A program made the translations under genes and the position numbers. Under the pieces are notes generated by a model. The model was not told where the DNA came from and made no database searches. It worked only from the letters and a program-made list of their open reading frames with translations. From Clostridiales bacterium (GTDB lineage: Bacteria > Bacillota > Clostridia > Lachnospirales > WQUN01), in NCBI GenBank assembly GCA_031273705.1, contig JAISRJ010000163.1, positions 1 through 9,566 on the forward strand: DNA of 9,566 bases. Direction: 5' to 3'. Positions 5,695-9,566 of this stretch are shown here, one piece after another (positions within the stretch are counted from its first letter, which is position 1; each line of letters opens with the position of its first letter).

Positions 5695-7336
5695 AAAACA
5701 AGATTTGATTCTCCACTACCGCGGCCGCGTCCAAGACAATATTATCCTTTTCCTTAATACCTCTATTCAGTTTGGGATCCAAGATGTAATAACCAAGATT
5801 TTGCCGTTCTTCATTAATAACAATGGTTCTGAATTCCGCTAAACCTGTGTTCGCCCGATATACGCCTTGCAAAGCAACAGTCTGTTCTATCATAGAAAGC
5901 GATGCTTCGGAGACAATCGTCTCGACAATCGTCTCGACAGTCGTCCCGCCAGCCATATCACCAATTGACCGGCCTTCCGCCATAGTTTCTCCAGGCTTCC
6001 GTAACATAGTACCTTGAGCCAGCATACCTTCTATAGCGGAAACAAACACAGCGTAATCATCCGAAGAAATAATTTTTACGGAAAGCTCTTTTCCATCCGC
6101 CAAGTATATTTTTGCTGTTTTAGCGTTTGTATCCGACTCCGACTCAACCAATTCGCGCGGTATTCGCAGAACATTCTTTTCTATAACGGCGGTTTTCGGG
6201 ATTTTCAAACCTACGTCATCGGACTGTCCAATATAAAACTTCAAGACGCGCGTATCCAAAAAGTCCTCCAAATGACGGGTACACCTAAATACAACGTAAC
6301 TCTCTTTTTCACCACGCTCTATTTTTTCTAATTCCACAGGCAGTTCTTTTTCATTTTGCGCATTAATTACCGCTTCCATACCAACTTCCCAAGTTTCGGT
6401 AATCTCGTTAGAAATATACGCTGCGATATGCCATACGTTGGAATTAATGAGTTTAAACACGGGGTCTCCGGGCTTCACGGTTTTGGCGGTCAGACTTTGA
6501 TTCCATTCGGCTTCCATTAACTCTTTAGGCAGCTCGCTTAATAAATCCGGAGTATATGTTTCCTCATAGCCGTCAATGACAGTACAAACAATTCCGCTGT
6601 TTTGTGTACGGATAACGGACATGTAATTCGCTAACTCACTATCAAACAGCTCGCGTTTACGCGCCGGCTCCTTTAAAACTCCCGTATTATCCGATAGCAA
6701 AGCCTGATTGCGTAGCTGCACTTCGGACGCTAAACTATCTTTTAATTTGTACAGTTTGGAATAGTCCGAACCCATCAATTCATTCAAGGAGCTGTTAACA
6801 ACATTTTTCATTCGCTGGTTTAGTCGTCGAATATTCCCGTCAGGATCCGCCAAATCACCACGCAGATTTTGCAGTTTAAGCAATTCTTCATTTACTGTTG
6901 ATAATTCTGTCTTGACACGATTCACTTCGTCTGTATCCTGGATTCCACAGACGACCACATTCTTTTTAATATGTTCCAATTCAGAAACTTGGAAACTCAC
7001 TTCGCCTTCCGACCCGGCGCGATACACTGTTTCGTCACGGATGATCAATCCGGTCAATTGTTTTGGGACGGAGACACCGCCCAGCGCGACTTGCTCGACC
7101 TCTATTCTCGGTTTAAGCGCAAACGCGGCAAAGCTCTGTATTATGTACACAAATACAAAACCAAAAAAAAGCAACGATACCATAGCCAATGATCTGTTAC
7201 GAGACCTGGCTATGCGGCGCTCCTTGATGGGAATAAAAGAGTCTGAGCCGAGTCTTTTACCGGGAGTTTTTCTTGATACGACTCTTTTCTTCCTTTTAAC
7301 TCTCGCAGTGGGATTGCGTTTATCGGTGGTTAGCAT
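5693..7336 (-). CDS. HlyD/membrane-fusion-type single-pass membrane protein of the sepF cluster, function unknown
   Basis: The 547-residue product starts with a very basic cytoplasmic segment (about 11-48) and one membrane helix (about 49-72), so most of it is extracytoplasmic. The body resembles HlyD-type adaptors. A barrel-sandwich half spans about 90-130 (VYRAGSEGEV). Predicted helical/coiled-coil stretches lie at about 137-165 and 193-240. The returning half is at about 243-262 (NSGIVCTVIDGYEE), followed by a beta-barrel region at about 284-385 (VKPGDPVFKLINSNVWHIAAYI). A final domain ends with VYRANTGLAEFR and DNIVLDAAAVVENQ. A Thr/Glu/Ser-rich insert at about 450-485 holds a short tandem repeat. 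I chose the ATG at 7336, with GAAGG seven bases upstream; the open frame extends further but without a ribosome binding site. No permease or ATPase is nearby, so an efflux role is doubtful. It leads the yggS-sepF-yggT cluster, which hints at an envelope or division role. Confidence 0.8.
   Translation of the reverse strand: MLTTDKRNPTARVKRKKRVVSRKTPGKRLGSDSFIPIKERRIARSRNRSLAMVSLLFFGFVFVYIIQSFAAFALKPRIEVEQVALGGVSVPKQLTGLIIRDETVYRAGSEGEVSFQVSELEHIKKNVVVCGIQDTDEVNRVKTELSTVNEELLKLQNLRGDLADPDGNIRRLNQRMKNVVNSSLNELMGSDYSKLYKLKDSLASEVQLRNQALLSDNTGVLKEPARKRELFDSELANYMSVIRTQNSGIVCTVIDGYEETYTPDLLSELPKELMEAEWNQSLTAKTVKPGDPVFKLINSNVWHIAAYISNEITETWEVGMEAVINAQNEKELPVELEKIERGEKESYVVFRCTRHLEDFLDTRVLKFYIGQSDDVGLKIPKTAVIEKNVLRIPRELVESESDTNAKTAKIYLADGKELSVKIISSDDYAVFVSAIEGMLAQGTMLRKPGETMAEGRSIGDMAGGTTVETIVETIVSEASLSMIEQTVALQGVYRANTGLAEFRTIVINEERQNLGYYILDPKLNRGIKEKDNIVLDAAAVVENQILF
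5912..5947. repeat. Three tandem 12-bp units inside the HlyD-like gene
   Basis: GACAATCGTCTC occurs twice without a gap (5912-5923 and 5924-5935), followed by a third copy with two changes, GACAGTCGTCCC (5936-5947). The period is a multiple of three, so the frame is kept. It encodes TVETIVETIV around residues 466-475. It lies in a low-complexity insert and could vary in copy number. Confidence 0.85.
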
Positions 7337-7403
7337 AAAAAAACCTTCTTTTTCATTTGAGTGCCGCATATACTTTATAACCGCTCTGTTGAGGAAGATA
7401 CCT

Positions 7404-8516
7404 ATGCCCATAAAATCAGCATTGTATTCCGCCATGATTATCGCGGCGTTCTGCTGTATGTTTATTTTTCCAAGCGAGATACTTTCGGCGTCCAAAGCCG
7501 GGGTTTTGCTATGGTTTAATCAAATACTGCCCACGCTGTTTCCGTTTATGGCTGGTGTCAACATCTTGTCTGGACTTGGGTTTATAAATCATGCCGGGCG
7601 GTTTTTTTCACCGCTTATGCGACCACTCTTCGACGTGCCCGGCGAAGGTGGGTTCGCACTGGCGGCGGGCTTTAGTTCGGGCTACCCGATGGGCGCCAAG
7701 GTGACCGCCCTGCTACGCGAAACCAAAGTCCTTACCCAAACCGAGGCGCAGCGACTCGTCAGCTTTACAAATAATTCGGGTCCTTTGTTTATACTGGGCG
7801 CTGTCGGAATCGGAATATTCAACAGTAAAGAGATCGGATATTTTTTGCTGTTGATCCATTACGCGTCGGCGATTTTTACCGGAATAATCTTTCGGTGGTA
7901 TAATATAAACAGCGGGAGCGAATCCGCCAGACAAAAATCTTTGAAGGATATATCTACTTTGCCTCAGCCACTGGAATCCCGGTCAGAACCCCGACAATTG
8001 GGAATAATCTTATCGCAAAGCGTTTTAAGCGCAATGGAAAGCATGGCGATAATCGGAGGACTTATTATAGTTTTCAGTGTTTTGACCAGATGCATCAGTC
8101 TGCTGCCGATTCAGTCAAATTATGTACTTGCCCTAACGGGCGCGATAGAAATGACCAACGGAGTAAATATAGCCGCCGGATCCGGTCTTATGCTTAAAAC
8201 TCAGGTAATAATTTCGGGTATATTTATTTCTTTCAGCGGATTTTCGATTCACGCGCAAACCGCGAGCATTTTAAGCCGCACCGATATAAAAACATCAGTC
8301 TACATACTTGCGAAAATTCTTCAATCGTTTATAACATTTATTCTGGCGTTGGTATTTTATCCTCAAAATCTAAACCAAACAATCAGCGCCGCGGCAATTC
8401 CAAATCATTATGGAATACCCGCCGTTTGGCTTGCGGGTATAATAGCCGTATTCGTGGCTCCGGGGTTTATCAGTCTATGTGCGGGCTATGTCAAACGGCT
8501 TGCCACATCACGATAG
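7404..8516 (+). CDS. ylbJ: Sporulation integral membrane protein YlbJ
   Basis: YlbJ is a multi-pass membrane protein needed for proper spore cortex formation in Bacillus subtilis, where it is made in the mother cell under sigma-E. It belongs to the nucleoside-recognition (Gate) superfamily. The 370-residue product has about eight hydrophobic segments. Conserved family motifs are the WFNQILPTLFPFM start (38-49), GFSSGYPMGAK at 89-99 followed by an ALLRE segment, SFTNNSGPLFILGAVG at 120-135 and GFSIHAQ at 279-285. A polar loop spans about 169-198. It is somewhat shorter than the Bacillus protein. I chose the ATG at 7404, with GAGGA upstream, although the frame is open for another 164 codons; that part is antisense to the HlyD-like gene. 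I could not recognise a convincing sigma-E promoter in the short divergent gap. The 3' end overlaps purC. Confidence 0.92.
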   Translation: MPIKSALYSAMIIAAFCCMFIFPSEILSASKAGVLLWFNQILPTLFPFMAGVNILSGLGFINHAGRFFSPLMRPLFDVPGEGGFALAAGFSSGYPMGAKVTALLRETKVLTQTEAQRLVSFTNNSGPLFILGAVGIGIFNSKEIGYFLLLIHYASAIFTGIIFRWYNINSGSESARQKSLKDISTLPQPLESRSEPRQLGIILSQSVLSAMESMAIIGGLIIVFSVLTRCISLLPIQSNYVLALTGAIEMTNGVNIAAGSGLMLKTQVIISGIFISFSGFSIHAQTASILSRTDIKTSVYILAKILQSFITFILALVFYPQNLNQTISAAAIPNHYGIPAVWLAGIIAVFVAPGFISLCAGYVKRLATSR

Positions 8517-9190
8517 GCTGCCTCGACATCCCCCAGATCTAAACGAAACCTATCCTTATCCAGCTTTTTGTCGGTATCCTTATCCCACAGCCTGCAAGAA
8601 TCCGGTGATATTTCGTCCGCGAGCAAAATATTACCGTCATTGTCGATACCAAACTCAATCTTAAAATCTATCAGGCGCAGATTTATGTTATCAAACAAGG
8701 CTTTTAGTTCATCGTTAATTAAAAGAGCGACTTTACTGATTGTTTCAATCTGCCGCTTTGTCGCAAGTCCAAGAGCGAGAGCGTGACTCTCACTTAACAT
8801 TGGGTCGCCAAGCTCGTCATTTTTATATGAAAACTCTAGCACACTACACGCGAGCGGCGTTCCTTCGGGCACGCCGTATTTTTTTGAAAAACTCCCGGCC
8901 GCTATGTTTCGCACAATAACTTCCAAAGGAATGATACTTACCTTTTTGACCAAGACTTCCTGGCTGTTGATGGTTTTTACATAGTGTGTCTTTATACCGC
9001 GCCGCTCAAGATATACAAAAATTTTATCTGAAATCTGTCTGTTTAGATGTCCCTTATCAGCGAACGAGCCATGTTTAGCGCCGTTAAGAGCTGTAAGATC
9101 ATCTAAGTATTTCATAATGACCAAGCAAGGTTCATCCGTAGAATAAATTTCCTTCGCCTTTCCCGAATACAGCAGTTCACGTTTCTCCAT
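8486..9190 (-). CDS. purC: Phosphoribosylaminoimidazole-succinocarboxamide synthase (SAICAR synthetase)
   Basis: It joins aspartate to CAIR with ATP to form SAICAR in de novo purine synthesis, in the cytoplasm. The 234-residue protein has the normal bacterial length. Visible signatures are LYSGKAKEIY at 7-16 (nucleotide-binding lobe), LTALNGAKHG at 32-41, IPLEVIVRNIAAGSFSKKYG at 87-106, LIDFKIEFG at 173-181, LLADEISPDSCRLWD at 189-203 and LDKDRFRLDLG at 210-220. The ATG at 9190 follows AGGTGG by eight bases. The frame extends upstream to a TTG, but that part covers a putative -35 box and is not conserved. The gene stands alone rather than in a purine operon, at least within the window. Its last 31 bp overlap the end of convergent ylbJ. 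Confidence 0.96.
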   Translation of the reverse strand: MEKRELLYSGKAKEIYSTDEPCLVIMKYLDDLTALNGAKHGSFADKGHLNRQISDKIFVYLERRGIKTHYVKTINSQEVLVKKVSIIPLEVIVRNIAAGSFSKKYGVPEGTPLACSVLEFSYKNDELGDPMLSESHALALGLATKRQIETISKVALLINDELKALFDNINLRLIDFKIEFGIDNDGNILLADEISPDSCRLWDKDTDKKLDKDRFRLDLGDVEAAYRDVASRLT

Positions 9191-9218
9191 AACAGCCCAC
9201 CTCGTTATTGATATATTC

Positions 9219-9247
9219 AGTTTGCCAGAAAAATATAAGGTTGTCAA
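9219..9247 (-). promoter_or_regulatory. Tentative purC promoter
   Basis: On the minus strand a perfect TTGACA (9242-9247) lies about 50 bp before the purC ATG. Seventeen bases on is CAAACT (9219-9224), which matches only three of six -10 bases. An AT-rich TATATT lies too close and a TATATC too far for normal spacing. The -35 box is suggestive and the -10 assignment is poor. I saw no recognisable riboswitch in the 202-bp gap, and no convincing terminator for the upstream gene. Confidence 0.3.
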
Positions 9248-9392
9248 TCAGTAGAAATATTTCTTCGCTTAGTCATGAAGCAATTCCATAGTCGTACCCG
9301 TTTGGGAAAGAAGAAGCGCTAAAAGCCCTTTGTCTTTTATATATGTACAGGTGTTGGGCTGTTGCTCTTCGCGATGCCTAATTGATGGCACA

Positions 9393-9566
9393 TTAAATCA
9401 AATCCTTAACAAAATAAAGAAAATTGGGGTAAACCATACATATAACTACATCGGGTTCATTTTGTTCGATCCAAGTTCTAATACTGCCGTTAAAAATTTC
9501 AGGATGTATAGCGGTAACACTCTCGCAACCCAAAGCTAAAAACGGATTCATAACCATACTGAAAGA
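9393..9566 (-). CDS. C-terminal fragment of a probable SGNH-hydrolase-like (AlgX/DHHW-type) protein
   Basis: The last 57 codons and TAA stop of a minus-strand gene run off the window edge. The visible piece reads SFSMVMNPFLAL at the edge, then SVTAIHPEIFNG, then EQNEPDVVICMVYPNFLYF. This pattern resembles the end of AlgX/AlgJ-like or DHHW-family SGNH proteins: the Ser-Phe of the family's second catalytic block, PFL, an aspartate/histidine-bearing strand, then ExxxPDVVI. Such proteins often modify or assemble exopolysaccharide or act at the cell surface. The catalytic core is outside the window, so this is a resemblance, not an assignment. The coding sense is supported by an uninterrupted protein-like frame up to the edge. 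Its stop lies 202 bp upstream of the purC start on the same strand. Confidence 0.55.
   Translation of the reverse strand, partial: SFSMVMNPFLALGCESVTAIHPEIFNGSIRTWIEQNEPDVVICMVYPNFLYFVKDLI

Noticed and set aside
6912..7403. Open frame extending ylbJ upstream by 164 codons
   Set aside because: It is antisense to the well-supported HlyD-like gene, has no YlbJ-like sequence, and the ATG at 7404 has its own ribosome binding site and begins like the family.
7337..7495. N-terminal extension of the HlyD-like gene
   Set aside because: No ribosome binding site precedes the upstream starts, and the extension runs into the ylbJ coding region. The ATG at 7336 has GAAGG seven bases upstream.
9191..9247. 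N-terminal extension of purC from a TTG
   Set aside because: The TTG is the start of a TTGACA box, the extension is not PurC-like, and the ATG at 9190 has a good ribosome binding site.
9330..9539. Plus-strand frame of 69 codons near the window end
   Set aside because: It has no ribosome binding site or family resemblance and is antisense to the more protein-like edge fragment at 9393-9566.

Overview
The window looks like chromosomal DNA of a spore-forming Firmicute, probably in or near the class Clostridia. This rests on ylbJ, a sporulation integral membrane protein, together with sepF and a YggT/YlmG gene in the Gram-positive division arrangement. Strong AGGAGG-type ribosome binding sites, TTG start use and consensus sigma-A promoters fit. 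I see no insertion sequence, phage gene, CRISPR array, tRNA or rRNA, and nothing suggests recent transfer. Most of it is recognisable housekeeping DNA, and I did not find a clearly new multi-gene system.

Layout. (1) 1-1437: the 3' end of a Cys/Met-metabolism PLP enzyme (+) converges on ahcY (S-adenosylhomocysteine hydrolase, -). Both touch homocysteine. (2) 1438-1564: a compact divergent control region with two near-perfect promoters back to back, one for ahcY and one for aroC. (3) 1565-3939: aroC and lysA (+), overlapping as ATGA, make chorismate and lysine. A bidirectional hairpin terminator (3977-4023) closes this unit. (4) 4057-7336: a minus-strand cluster, transcribed in the order HlyD-like membrane protein, PLP homeostasis protein (YggS/YlmE), SepF, YggT/YlmG. 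This is the division-linked cluster, but ylmH and divIVA do not follow yggT. (5) 7404-8516: ylbJ (+), divergent from the HlyD-like gene and overlapping the end of purC by 31 bp. (6) 8486-9190: purC (-). (7) 9393-9566: the 3' end of a minus-strand gene whose C-terminus resembles SGNH-hydrolase-like (AlgX/DHHW) proteins.

How the genes relate. AhcY removes SAH, and the truncated neighbour probably makes or uses homocysteine or cysteine. AroC and LysA feed aromatic amino acids and lysine; LysA consumes diaminopimelate, also a peptidoglycan precursor. SepF anchors FtsZ to the membrane, and YggT/YlmG is a small membrane protein of the same locus. The least understood product is the 547-residue HlyD-like protein. 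It has one membrane anchor and a barrel-sandwich/coiled-coil body, but no transporter partner is visible. It heads the sepF cluster and sits back to back with a sporulation gene, so it is the best candidate here for undescribed biology.
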